Below, piece by piece: positions 43,153-51,114 of a stretch of DNA of 64,000 nucleotides. This stretch comes from Bacilli bacterium (GTDB lineage Bacteria; Bacillota_I; Bacilli_A; RF39; UBA660), in assembly GCA_017473105.1 (NCBI GenBank), contig JAFUNE010000010.1:1-64000 (forward strand), given 5' to 3'. A program made the position numbers and the translations under genes. Below the pieces are notes generated by a model, which was not told the DNA's origin, made no database searches, and worked only from the letters and a program-made list of their open reading frames with translations. How positions within the stretch are numbered: position 1 is the stretch's first letter; the number at the start of each line of letters is the position of its first letter.

Positions 43153-43665
43153 CTACTTTACTATCCTAAGTTTTGCACAATCTATTTTTAATCCTCTATC
43201 TATAAATGCTAAATAAATATCATCTATACTTGTACCATAATAATTCCATATATATTTATTAGATGAAAAACTTTTATGAGGATCATGTATTGCAAAACCA
43301 TTCCAACCATATTCATCAACTTTACTATATAACATTTCATGACCATTCATAAAAGTAACTTTAATAACTCTGTCTCTATTATAAACTTCATCTAAATAAT
43401 CAAGAATATATATATCATCAACTCTAATATCACTATTTTTAATAAAATCAATTAATTCTTCCTCAGTATCAAAAAAATTTCTTTTATAATCAACAACAGC
43501 ACAAAATAATCTCATTTTAGATTCAGGTAAATGATTATAATTATATATACCATCCAAATTTGTTATAGTTAAATTTCGTACTAATGGCATTAATAACTTT
43601 TCCAATAAAGGTATTTGTTTTTTATATAATTTTAAAACTTCTTTTGAGAAAACTTTTTTCTTCAT
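43153..43665 (-). CDS. Unrecognised soluble protein with KLRIVK tail
   Basis: A 170-residue protein from the ATG at 43665 behind TAGGTGGG. Basic N-terminus, a helical first third, then a strand-rich part with VTFMNGHEMLYSK and GWNGFAIHDPHKSF. It ends CAKLRIVK. No family recognised. Confidence 0.8.
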   Translation of the reverse strand: MKKKVFSKEVLKLYKKQIPLLEKLLMPLVRNLTITNLDGIYNYNHLPESKMRLFCAVVDYKRNFFDTEEELIDFIKNSDIRVDDIYILDYLDEVYNRDRVIKVTFMNGHEMLYSKVDEYGWNGFAIHDPHKSFSSNKYIWNYYGTSIDDIYLAFIDRGLKIDCAKLRIVK

Positions 43666-43686
43666 AAAACCCACCTAAATTATAAT

Positions 43687-44169
43687 TTATTTTTTAATAA
43701 GTTTAGGACATCCTAAATTATTTTGCTCAAACTCTCGAGACATTGAACTTATTCTAGTCAAAGATTCATCACTAGCACGACTAGTAGCCTCTTCTCTACT
43801 CATTATAAATGCATGTTCTCTACTACATGGTACAGCTAAAGCTTCATAACTTCTAGGAACTACTGAAGTTTTAGTTGTTGGATATAGTCCCTTCATTTCA
43901 TAAGGTACATCAGTGTGTCTAACACCAAACTCAGGATGTTCACTTACTACTGTTTCCCATAAATCTTCTCTAATTTCATCTTTCATATCAAATTCCTCCT
44001 CTATTTTACTTTCAATTTTATCATCTAACAAACAATCTGAATAATCATCTAAACTACCAAACGCATGACTATTTTCTTCATCTTCTTGAACTCCACAAAA
44101 TAATTCATCGTTTTCAATATTATCATCTAAATTAAATCTACCTTCAATAACTTCTTTTCTTGAAAACAT
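43687..44169 (-). CDS. Unrecognised acidic protein with CPKLIKK tail
   Basis: A 160-residue protein from the ATG at 44169, which follows the upstream gene's TAA by one base (TAATATG). It is very acidic in the first 65 residues and looks disordered, then has YEALAVPCSREHAFIMSREE and SRISSMSREF-like Ser/Arg-rich helices. It ends GCPKLIKK. Confidence 0.78.
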   Translation of the reverse strand: MFSRKEVIEGRFNLDDNIENDELFCGVQEDEENSHAFGSLDDYSDCLLDDKIESKIEEEFDMKDEIREDLWETVVSEHPEFGVRHTDVPYEMKGLYPTTKTSVVPRSYEALAVPCSREHAFIMSREEATSRASDESLTRISSMSREFEQNNLGCPKLIKK

Positions 44170-44170
44170 A

Positions 44171-45214
44171 TTACTTTTCCTTTCTTCTTTTACCAAAAAT
44201 TCTTTTTAATAAAGGTTGAGATTCAATAATCTCTTCTCTTTCTTCATTATTCATATCATCCATTAATTTTAAAATAGAATTTCTAGCAAATTCCATACTT
44301 TCAGGAGTATGAACTTCCTCAAAACTTTTACATCTTGGACTCGGATCTAAAGTATATTCTATCTTGTGTTTAGACATATAATTTAAAACATCAATATAAC
44401 TTGGTATTTTAAAAGCTATAGGAATATATGATAATTTAAATTTATCTTTATTAACTAAGTCTATTTTAAACCAATTTATAGAAAAAGCGCCATCTTTAAT
44501 TGTGATTATTACATGACTAAAATCATTAAACAAACGACTAGAGTAAAGTCTTAAATTTTCTATTTCATCAATTGTTCTTTTTTGAACTTTTTCAGGGTCA
44601 GCTGTTTCTTCATAATCAAAATGATCAGAATAAACAATTTTTCTAGACAATATTCCCATTTCAACACTACTTTTACGTTCTTTATAGTCTTTTTCAATAA
44701 TTTCTTCTTCACTCGGAATAATTTTATTATCAATTACAAGCCCATTTTTCTTACTATTAGCAAACAATATTTTACCAGATGTATCAATTACATACATAGA
44801 ATCATAATTGTCTTTATTAAAGTAATCCTCTATTTCTTCTCTTGATAAAATCATTTCATTACCCTTAACACCTCTAAAATCAGTAGGTAAATCATCGCTC
44901 CAATATAAAGCACGATCGTTGCCTTCAAGAAAATAATTAGTACAAAAATTAAAACCTCCAATACCAGCATTATACACAATATAAGGTTTTTTATATTCAA
45001 ATAAACTATTATAAAAAGGACCATTTTTTACTTTTTCACTATATGGAAATAAATATCTATCAGGATGATTTTCATATGAATTAATCAATATTTTATCCCC
45101 AAGTTTTAAAAGTAATATTTCATCATCACTAATAATCAAATTAATAGAATTTTCTCTATGCATTAATTGAACTAGATTATTATGACAATATTTTTTATCA
45201 ATTGCTTCAATCAT
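44171..45214 (-). CDS. Unrecognised soluble protein
   Basis: A 347-residue protein, start behind AGGAGGGAAAC. A mixed alpha/beta N-terminal half contains YNAGIGGFNFCTNYF and a helical segment, and a strand-rich part at about 230-260 is followed by a helical end. The last residues are very basic (RIFGKRRKEK), without the L-x-L spacing. It overlaps the next start region by the SD only. Function unknown. Confidence 0.8.
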   Translation of the reverse strand: MIEAIDKKYCHNNLVQLMHRENSINLIISDDEILLLKLGDKILINSYENHPDRYLFPYSEKVKNGPFYNSLFEYKKPYIVYNAGIGGFNFCTNYFLEGNDRALYWSDDLPTDFRGVKGNEMILSREEIEDYFNKDNYDSMYVIDTSGKILFANSKKNGLVIDNKIIPSEEEIIEKDYKERKSSVEMGILSRKIVYSDHFDYEETADPEKVQKRTIDEIENLRLYSSRLFNDFSHVIITIKDGAFSINWFKIDLVNKDKFKLSYIPIAFKIPSYIDVLNYMSKHKIEYTLDPSPRCKSFEEVHTPESMEFARNSILKLMDDMNNEEREEIIESQPLLKRIFGKRRKEK

Positions 45215-45223
45215 GTTTCCCTC

Positions 45224-45535
45224 CTATTTTTTTAATAATAAACTTTTCTCTTTTGACTGTAAAGTTTTAGCTTTTTCCCTTAATCTTTTTAATGTTTCTT
45301 TCGAAGGATGAGACCATGATTTTCTACTTTTATGCCTCTCATCAACTCTTTTTCTTATTGCTTCACTTGTTTGTTTCAATTGTCTTCTATATTCACGTCT
45401 TCCATCAATACTCGAAGAATAAGGCCAAGGAATAATTGACAGTGTTCTCCTATTATTTTCAATTATTCTATTTAATTCTTTTTCCTTTTCTTGATAATAT
45501 AATTCTTCTTTATAGCTTTCACTATGTTCATACAT
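45224..45535 (-). CDS. Unrecognised small basic helical protein with SLLLKK tail
   Basis: A 103-residue protein from the ATG at 45535; a GTG 9 nt upstream is part of the SD (AGGAAGTG). Highly charged helix throughout, with PWPYSSSIDGRREYRRQL near the middle. It ends KSLLLKK. Confidence 0.78.
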   Translation of the reverse strand: MYEHSESYKEELYYQEKEKELNRIIENNRRTLSIIPWPYSSSIDGRREYRRQLKQTSEAIRKRVDERHKSRKSWSHPSKETLKRLREKAKTLQSKEKSLLLKK

Positions 45536-45540
45536 AAAAA

Positions 45541-45822
45541 TCACTTCCTAAATGATAATCTTGGAAAATCTTCTCTTTCATCTAATATCTCATCACAAGA
45601 TATTTCATCTTCATCATCAATAAATCCTTTATATAACTTACCTACTACCTGAATTTCATCTCTTTCTGTATGATTTGAAAAAACATTTGGTGAATTATGT
45701 ATATGAGTAACAGGTGTATTTTCTTTTTTATCACCTTCCCACATTTCTGCAGATTTACTAATATCTTTATCACCGAAATTTCTTCTATCATATTTTCCTA
45801 ATATAAACGCATTACTTACCAT
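45541..45822 (-). CDS. Unrecognised small acidic protein with PRLSFRK tail
   Basis: A 93-residue protein, probably disordered, with an His-rich stretch (THIHNSPNVFSNHTER) in the middle and an acidic second half (DDEDEISCDEILDERED). It ends FPRLSFRK. SD is TTTAGGTTTTG, weak; the upstream family D gene ends 9 bp before. Confidence 0.75.
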   Translation of the reverse strand: MVSNAFILGKYDRRNFGDKDISKSAEMWEGDKKENTPVTHIHNSPNVFSNHTERDEIQVVGKLYKGFIDDEDEISCDEILDEREDFPRLSFRK

Positions 45823-45830
45823 ATCAAAAC

Positions 45831-46307
45831 CTAAAACTTTCTTTTTAAAACAGGACCACTTTCTTCTTGAACTGGTTCTTCATCACATATAACACTATTT
45901 ATAATAGGTTTATTATTAACAATTCTATTTTCTTCTAAAACAAAACCTTTATCTTGATCAATGTAATGATGATTAACATTAATACCACCAAGTTCAAATT
46001 CTAATTTATCAATATCTTTATTAAGTTCATTAAGTTTTCTTTTTAATTTTTCTTCTTTACTAAATAAAGAATAAGCAAAAGCACAAGGAACACCAAATCC
46101 ATATCCAACCAATATAGAAGCACAAGCATAAAAATTAGCAGGACAAATAATACAAGTAGCGCCAAATACACCTACAAAACCAATACAATATAACATTGCA
46201 TGCTTATCAGTAAATTTTTTCTTTTTTTGTTCTTCGTATTGTTTTTTTACATCTTCTCTTTCTTTTTTTAAATCATTTAAAATAACAATGGCACCTCTTT
46301 TATTCAT
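45831..46307 (-). CDS. Array family D membrane-hairpin protein with GPVLKRKF tail
   Basis: A 158-residue protein: charged helix (about 10-32), two hydrophobic segments (about 35-82) with GYGFGVPCAFAYSLF, coiled coil (85-108), acidic linker, then ESGPVLKRKF. The GPVLKRK ending is identical to that of the two unrelated family H proteins at 49807 and 51115. SD is TGGAGGA. Confidence 0.85.
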   Translation of the reverse strand: MNKRGAIVILNDLKKEREDVKKQYEEQKKKKFTDKHAMLYCIGFVGVFGATCIICPANFYACASILVGYGFGVPCAFAYSLFSKEEKLKRKLNELNKDIDKLEFELGGINVNHHYIDQDKGFVLEENRIVNNKPIINSVICDEEPVQEESGPVLKRKF

Positions 46308-46317
46308 ATATCCTCCA

Positions 46318-46776
46318 CTATTTCTTTAATAATAAATTTCTACCCGTAATTTCTTTTATTTTATTTACAAAAAACACTTCAACAAATAAGCTATCATCAT
46401 CAGGATAATTATATACAAATTTACCACTAATAATATTTGCTTTTCTTCCCTCAGTAGACCACATATTTAATTTTAATCTTTCCACTAAAAAATTACCTAG
46501 AATATTAATTTCATTAAAGTTAGTTTCATTTAATTCTTCCATTAAAACACTTATTCCAAATTTAAATCCATCTAATATTCTTTTTTGAAGTTCAAATATT
46601 TCACTTACTTCTTCATTATTTATACTTCTATAATTATAATTACTTATAACATCTAAATAAAAATCATAATAACCCATCATATAAATAAGTTCATTTTCCA
46701 TTTCTTCTTTACAACTCTTATCATCATTAAAATAAAATTGATAAGATTCTTCTAATAATTTAATTTTATCTTCCAT
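46318..46776 (-). CDS. Array family F protein with NLLLKK tail
   Basis: A 152-residue soluble helical protein. Its final part DDSLFVEVFFVNKIKEITGRNLLLKK-like ending matches the 37819 protein closely. The N-terminal parts share only composition. It starts inside the end of the 49-residue ORF upstream; SD TTAGGGGGT. Confidence 0.84.
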   Translation of the reverse strand: MEDKIKLLEESYQFYFNDDKSCKEEMENELIYMMGYYDFYLDVISNYNYRSINNEEVSEIFELQKRILDGFKFGISVLMEELNETNFNEINILGNFLVERLKLNMWSTEGRKANIISGKFVYNYPDDDSLFVEVFFVNKIKEITGRNLLLKK

Positions 46777-46915
46777 AATAACCCCCTAATTTTTTATTTT
46801 CTAATTTTATTTCTTTAATTTTATTATTTCTTGAAACACACTTTTCTGATGATTTAGCAAGTGCTGATAAGTATCTTAATTCTTTTAAAACTCTAATTTT
46901 ATTTTTTCTTTCCAT
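46766..46915 (-). CDS. 49-residue basic ORF overlapping the family F start
   Basis: ATG at 46915 behind GCGAGGTAA; stop at 46766, overlapping the next gene's start by 11 bp in another frame. Product begins MERKNKIRVLKELRYLSALA and is Lys-rich. Its stop lies past the next gene's SD, so translation would be coupled. It fills an otherwise empty 141-bp gap. Confidence 0.55.
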   Translation of the reverse strand: MERKNKIRVLKELRYLSALAKSSEKCVSRNNKIKEIKLENKKLGGYYGR

Positions 46916-46917
46916 AA

Positions 46918-47688
46918 TTACCTCGCTCTATATATACGACTCATATCACTAATAAATTTTTCTCTATTTTTAATAACTTTTCTTTTATCAATAAATGATT
47001 TTATAGCCAAATCCTTCCTATAACCCAGCTTTATACCCAAAAGTTTTTCTGCTTCACTATACATTTCAGCAAAAGCAGTTTCAGAATAATCTCTAGTCGT
47101 ACATGTATCAAATTTATATTTAATATCATCATAACGAAGAAAATTCCCAGTACTTTCTGCTTGAGCATCTCTAAGCAATGACCATTCAGAAGACCAATCA
47201 ATAAAACTTGCATTTTCATAATATGTAAGTTGCATATAAGGTCCATGATAGTTAAGTCCAAACCATCCAGGATTAGTATCATGTCTTGGCCTTCTATAAG
47301 TAATAAAAACAGCTTTATTTTTATACTTAATAACATGAGCAAACTCTATAACATCATCCTTAATCCAATAACGTTTTTCTTCATCTTTAAGTGAATTTGA
47401 TATTTCACCAAAACTTTGAATATCAGAATTTCCATAATCTTCAGTAAATCTAATATATTGAGGTATATTAACTTTAACATATGGATAACCTAAAGCATCT
47501 GTTTCTTCTTGATGTTCAAACACATTTTCAAGTATTATAGTACAATATTTATTCTTTAAATTAATAACTTCTTTCTTTTCTTGTTTCTCATAAGAAATTC
47601 TATCTTTAAAATTACGAGAAACAATAAAATATTTAACAAGTCTACATTCCGCTTCAGGACATTGTTTCAAAACTTTATCTTCTTTCAT
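46918..47688 (-). CDS. Array family G protein (copy 2)
   Basis: A 256-residue soluble protein starting MKEDKVLKQCPEAE, shared with the upstream copy. Further common blocks: SYEKQ/SYEKM, VINLKNK(Y/F)C, ISFGEIS-type turn, FAHVIKYKNKAVFITYRRP, and AEKLLGIKLGYRKDLAIK. No LxLK tail (ends SRIYRAR). The two copies overlap by 14 bp. No catalytic motif seen. Confidence 0.85.
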   Translation of the reverse strand: MKEDKVLKQCPEAECRLVKYFIVSRNFKDRISYEKQEKKEVINLKNKYCTIILENVFEHQEETDALGYPYVKVNIPQYIRFTEDYGNSDIQSFGEISNSLKDEEKRYWIKDDVIEFAHVIKYKNKAVFITYRRPRHDTNPGWFGLNYHGPYMQLTYYENASFIDWSSEWSLLRDAQAESTGNFLRYDDIKYKFDTCTTRDYSETAFAEMYSEAEKLLGIKLGYRKDLAIKSFIDKRKVIKNREKFISDMSRIYRAR

Positions 47689-48451
47689 TTTCTAAATACC
47701 TCCTTCTTTGAGATATTCTTCTAGAATGCTCAGCCATTTCAGAATATTTATTTATAATATTTTTCTTATCCATAAGATACTTTAAAGCCAAATCTCTTCT
47801 ATAACCAAGTTTAATACCTAATAATCTTTCAGCTTCTTTATATATATCAGCAAATGCACATTCATCATAATAATGGCAGTAACCAGTAGCATAATTTTTC
47901 TTCATGTATTCTTCCCATGAGTAAGATGAACAACTTTCACTATAAGCATCATGCAACATAGATGATTCACCATGAAATACTTTAGTATAATAATTATTTT
48001 CATAATAACTTAACTGTAAAGTTGGCTGAGAACGAAAGATACTCCTATGTTGCGGTCTTTGATAAGTAATAATAACCATTTTATCATTATATTTAATAAT
48101 ATGCCTAAAATCAAAATATTCTTCTTGATGCCAATAAGACTCGTTCGGATTTAAAGGTTCATTAGATATTTGACCAAAACTAATAATTTCATCATCATAA
48201 TATCTTTCTTTAAAATAAACGTGCTGTGGTTCTACATATTTAACATCACCCAATATAGGCATATCCATAACAGATTCATAAGGAAAAATATTTTCAATTT
48301 TAATATCACAAAACTTATTTTTTAAGTTAATAACTTCTTTATTATTCATCTTTTCATATGATACTCTTTTAAAACCTCTTGATAATAAAAAACATTTAAA
48401 AAGAGAACTTTCCGCTTCAGGACATTGTTTCAAAACTTTATCTTCTTTCAT
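47675..48451 (-). CDS. Array family G protein (copy 1)
   Basis: A 258-residue paralogue of the downstream gene, from the ATG at 48451 behind AGGGGTTTTGG; the longest ORF starts at a TTG 6 nt earlier. Shares MKEDKVLKQCPEAE, VINLKNKFC, FRHIIKYNDKMVIITYQRP and AERLLGIKLGYRRDLALK. It ends RRYLENERR, without the LxLK spacing. Confidence 0.85.
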   Translation of the reverse strand: MKEDKVLKQCPEAESSLFKCFLLSRGFKRVSYEKMNNKEVINLKNKFCDIKIENIFPYESVMDMPILGDVKYVEPQHVYFKERYYDDEIISFGQISNEPLNPNESYWHQEEYFDFRHIIKYNDKMVIITYQRPQHRSIFRSQPTLQLSYYENNYYTKVFHGESSMLHDAYSESCSSYSWEEYMKKNYATGYCHYYDECAFADIYKEAERLLGIKLGYRRDLALKYLMDKKNIINKYSEMAEHSRRISQRRRYLENERR

Positions 48452-48471
48452 TTCCAAAACCCCTATTTCTA

Positions 48472-48687
48472 CTATTTTATTAATCTTTTTACACGTTCTT
48501 GAGTTAAACTATGAATTCCTTTACTTTGATATATAGCATCTAGTTCCATTGAACGTCTACTCATTTCTTCTCTAGTCATTGGAACAGAAGATATTTTATG
48601 TTTAAGAATTCTTAACTCTCTTAATGCTTTAATATATTCTTGATTATCAATTTGTCCAGTTTTTATATATAAATTAAGTTTAGTCAT
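48472..48687 (-). CDS. Small helical protein with VKRLIK tail
   Basis: A 71-residue protein, first gene after its promoter, SD CGAGGTGAG. Amphipathic helices with MTREEMSRRSMELD. It ends ERVKRLIK. No family recognised. Confidence 0.75.
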   Translation of the reverse strand: MTKLNLYIKTGQIDNQEYIKALRELRILKHKISSVPMTREEMSRRSMELDAIYQSKGIHSLTQERVKRLIK

Positions 48688-48723
48688 AAACTCACCTCGT
48701 ATAAAGCATTTTTGTGCGTTAGT

Positions 48724-48752
48724 ATTATATACTAAATATCATTATTTTTCAA
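48724..48752 (-). promoter_or_regulatory. Promoter for the 48472-39903 unit
   Basis: Minus-strand TTGAAA (48747-48752), 17-bp spacer, TATAAT (48724-48729). No terminator is seen on this strand before 39159, so about 17 genes may be read from here. Confidence 0.8.
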
Positions 48753-48760
48753 TAACTAAT

Positions 48761-48790
48761 AAAAAAATAACTGAAAAAATCAGTTATTTT
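48761..48790 (-). terminator. Intrinsic terminator of the 55523-48784 unit
   Basis: AAATAACTGA / TCAGTTATTT stem with a T run, overlapping the stop codon side of the 48784 gene. Confidence 0.75.
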
Positions 48791-49800
48791 CTTAATTTAG
48801 GCTGAAAACCATCATCTTCTAAATGTCTATATAATTCACCCATTTCAATTGTATCGTCTCTCTCAGTTCTAGAAGAGCCCTCAACTAATATTTTAGATGG
48901 GTAATCAGATGGAATATCAGGATATCCTGCCCATCTTCCACTATTACAAATTAATCCATAATCATCTTGTTGTTTAGTACTACTTTGAACATAACCTGGT
49001 TTAACCTTTAATTCATTTTCAAATTTACTTTTTGATTCATAATCAATAGCTTCTTCTAAAGTTCTTTCTTGTTCTTTATAAATAGTTTCCATAACCATAA
49101 TATCATGACATTTTTTATTAATTTCAGAACTTAAATCAAACACTTCTTGCATACCATTTTCACTTGATAACTCAAGTTTATCGCCCTTAAGTTCATCATT
49201 TAACTTATTAAATAATTTAATATTACGATTAGTTTTTAAAACGGAAAAAATATCAGCAACACAAGCACCAACTCCCATAAAAACAAAAGGTAAAAGAAAA
49301 CTTTGATATAAAGAAGAAGTAAATATTGAAACTCCCATACCAAACATAGCTCCCATTAATGAATTAAAACCCAACTCATATTTTTTAAGACCTTTACGTC
49401 TCTCGTCAACAAAATAATGAGAAAGTACTTTTTTTTGAGCTAAAACATCTAATTTTTTATATTCTTTTTCTATAACAGTTTTCATACTATCAAGAGATTT
49501 TTTAATACTTGAAGATGAAGAAAGATTCTTTGTATTTTTTGAACTGTCAATACCAACTTTAGGCATCTCATTAAACAAAGAAATTTTAGCATCAACAGAA
49601 TATATAGCATCATTTAAAACATCAATTCTAGCTTCTAATTTACGAAGTTCCATTAAATCTTTAATTTTCGAGAATTTCTTATCAAAAAGAGTTTTCGCTT
49701 TAACTCTACTCTTATATTTTTTTAATAATTCATCATGTACATCACACAATCTATCATGTTCTTTAACTAATTCATTTTTTGTTTTTTCAAGCGCTTTCAT
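48784..49800 (-). CDS. Large array family C-like coiled-coil/membrane-hairpin protein
   Basis: A 338-residue protein: long coiled coil (about 1-150), hydrophobic hairpin (about 150-190) with GSLMGAMFGMGVSIF-like segments, a second coiled coil (about 195-260), then a 75-residue polar tail with NSGRWAGYPDIPSDYPSK and the end FQPKLRK. Last gene before a terminator, so the basic tail is not an SD. Starts six nt after the LKRK-TAG end of the next gene upstream. Confidence 0.83.
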   Translation of the reverse strand: MKALEKTKNELVKEHDRLCDVHDELLKKYKSRVKAKTLFDKKFSKIKDLMELRKLEARIDVLNDAIYSVDAKISLFNEMPKVGIDSSKNTKNLSSSSSIKKSLDSMKTVIEKEYKKLDVLAQKKVLSHYFVDERRKGLKKYELGFNSLMGAMFGMGVSIFTSSLYQSFLLPFVFMGVGACVADIFSVLKTNRNIKLFNKLNDELKGDKLELSSENGMQEVFDLSSEINKKCHDIMVMETIYKEQERTLEEAIDYESKSKFENELKVKPGYVQSSTKQQDDYGLICNSGRWAGYPDIPSDYPSKILVEGSSRTERDDTIEMGELYRHLEDDGFQPKLRK

Positions 49801-49806
49801 AATATC

Positions 49807-51108
49807 CTACTTTCTTTTTAATACAGGACCATCATTAATTGAATCTGTTTGATCCAAATTATATTTTTTCCATTCCTTATTTGCAACTAATTTACCATAT
49901 TCATAATTTTCTAAACTAATCATATCTATACATTCCATATTATCATTAAAACAAAAATCACATAATAACATAAAATAAATATCAAAAGAATACCATTCAG
50001 CAGACTTATCAATTAATCCAACAGGAAAATATCCCATAAAATAATCAATAACTTTAAAATCTCTATCATTAATAGATAAAGAATTATTATAATATATTTT
50101 TAAAGTCATATCTTTTGAAGAAATAGTTTTAATTTTAAAAACTCTTACATAATGCCCATTTTCATATTCTGTAAAAACATTAATTGTCTTTTGTGTTTCT
50201 ATTGTATCAGTTTCATCCTTTTTATTTAAAACTACATCAGTTTTATCACCATCTACTTGATAAGAAACCTTTCTAGAAACTTTTTCCTCATTATTTATTC
50301 CTTCTACTTTTATATTTTCAATTTCAATATTATATTTTTTAAAATAATTAATTATATTAGCCATAATATTTTCAGGAAAAGCAACACTTTTATTCCCTAT
50401 TTTATTCATTAACTCTTTTTCCTTTGGAAAATTAAATTGAATATCATTTTTTAATTTAAATCTTATTATTTTAGCAAATATTTCACCAAATACTCTTTCA
50501 TTTATTTTTATATTATAATATCCATCTTTATCCCTAAATCTTTCACACACAATAATATCAGTAACAAATGAATAAACACTATCAGGTTCCAATATCACAA
50601 GACTATATTCATTAACTTGTTTAAACTTATAATCCGAATTTTCTTTATCAATTTTGTATGTAAGACTGAATTTTCTAAAATCTCTAATTTTTTCCTTATA
50701 ATCCATATCAAGAACTAAACCATCTTTACATAAATGAACTATATATCTTACGGTATTATCATCACCTATTTCATCTAAAAATCTTTTAGAATATTCATGA
50801 AAAGAATTATCTTTATTAATACATATTTCAAATCTAAAACTTCCTATATATCCAGGAATTTTCCAAACATCATCATATATTGGATAGTCTACATATTTTA
50901 TATCAATATAATCAGGTCCATCCAACTTAAGTAAAGAAAATAAATCAGGAATAGATAAATTAGTTTGATTAATTCCATTCCATTTTTCTAAAATAGATAT
51001 TACTTCATCAGATATATTATATTGAGTCTCTATATTTTCTTTATTAAAATTAATTTTATTTGTAGTAGAATCTTCTACTTTACTTTTTTTAAATAACCAA
51101 TCAAACAT
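49807..51108 (-). CDS. Array family H protein (copy 3) with GPVLKRK tail
   Basis: A 433-residue soluble protein starting MFDWLFKKSK. Shared blocks with its two upstream neighbours: an N-terminal region with DDVWKIPGYIGSFRFEI, RYIVHLCKDGLVLDM, a central strand-rich part, ENGHYVRVFKIKT and NKEWKKYNL close to the end, then NDGPVLKRK. The junction LKRK-TAG-GATATT-ATG recurs at 51108-51118. Confidence 0.85.
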   Translation of the reverse strand: MFDWLFKKSKVEDSTTNKINFNKENIETQYNISDEVISILEKWNGINQTNLSIPDLFSLLKLDGPDYIDIKYVDYPIYDDVWKIPGYIGSFRFEICINKDNSFHEYSKRFLDEIGDDNTVRYIVHLCKDGLVLDMDYKEKIRDFRKFSLTYKIDKENSDYKFKQVNEYSLVILEPDSVYSFVTDIIVCERFRDKDGYYNIKINERVFGEIFAKIIRFKLKNDIQFNFPKEKELMNKIGNKSVAFPENIMANIINYFKKYNIEIENIKVEGINNEEKVSRKVSYQVDGDKTDVVLNKKDETDTIETQKTINVFTEYENGHYVRVFKIKTISSKDMTLKIYYNNSLSINDRDFKVIDYFMGYFPVGLIDKSAEWYSFDIYFMLLCDFCFNDNMECIDMISLENYEYGKLVANKEWKKYNLDQTDSINDGPVLKRK

Positions 51109-51114
51109 AATATC

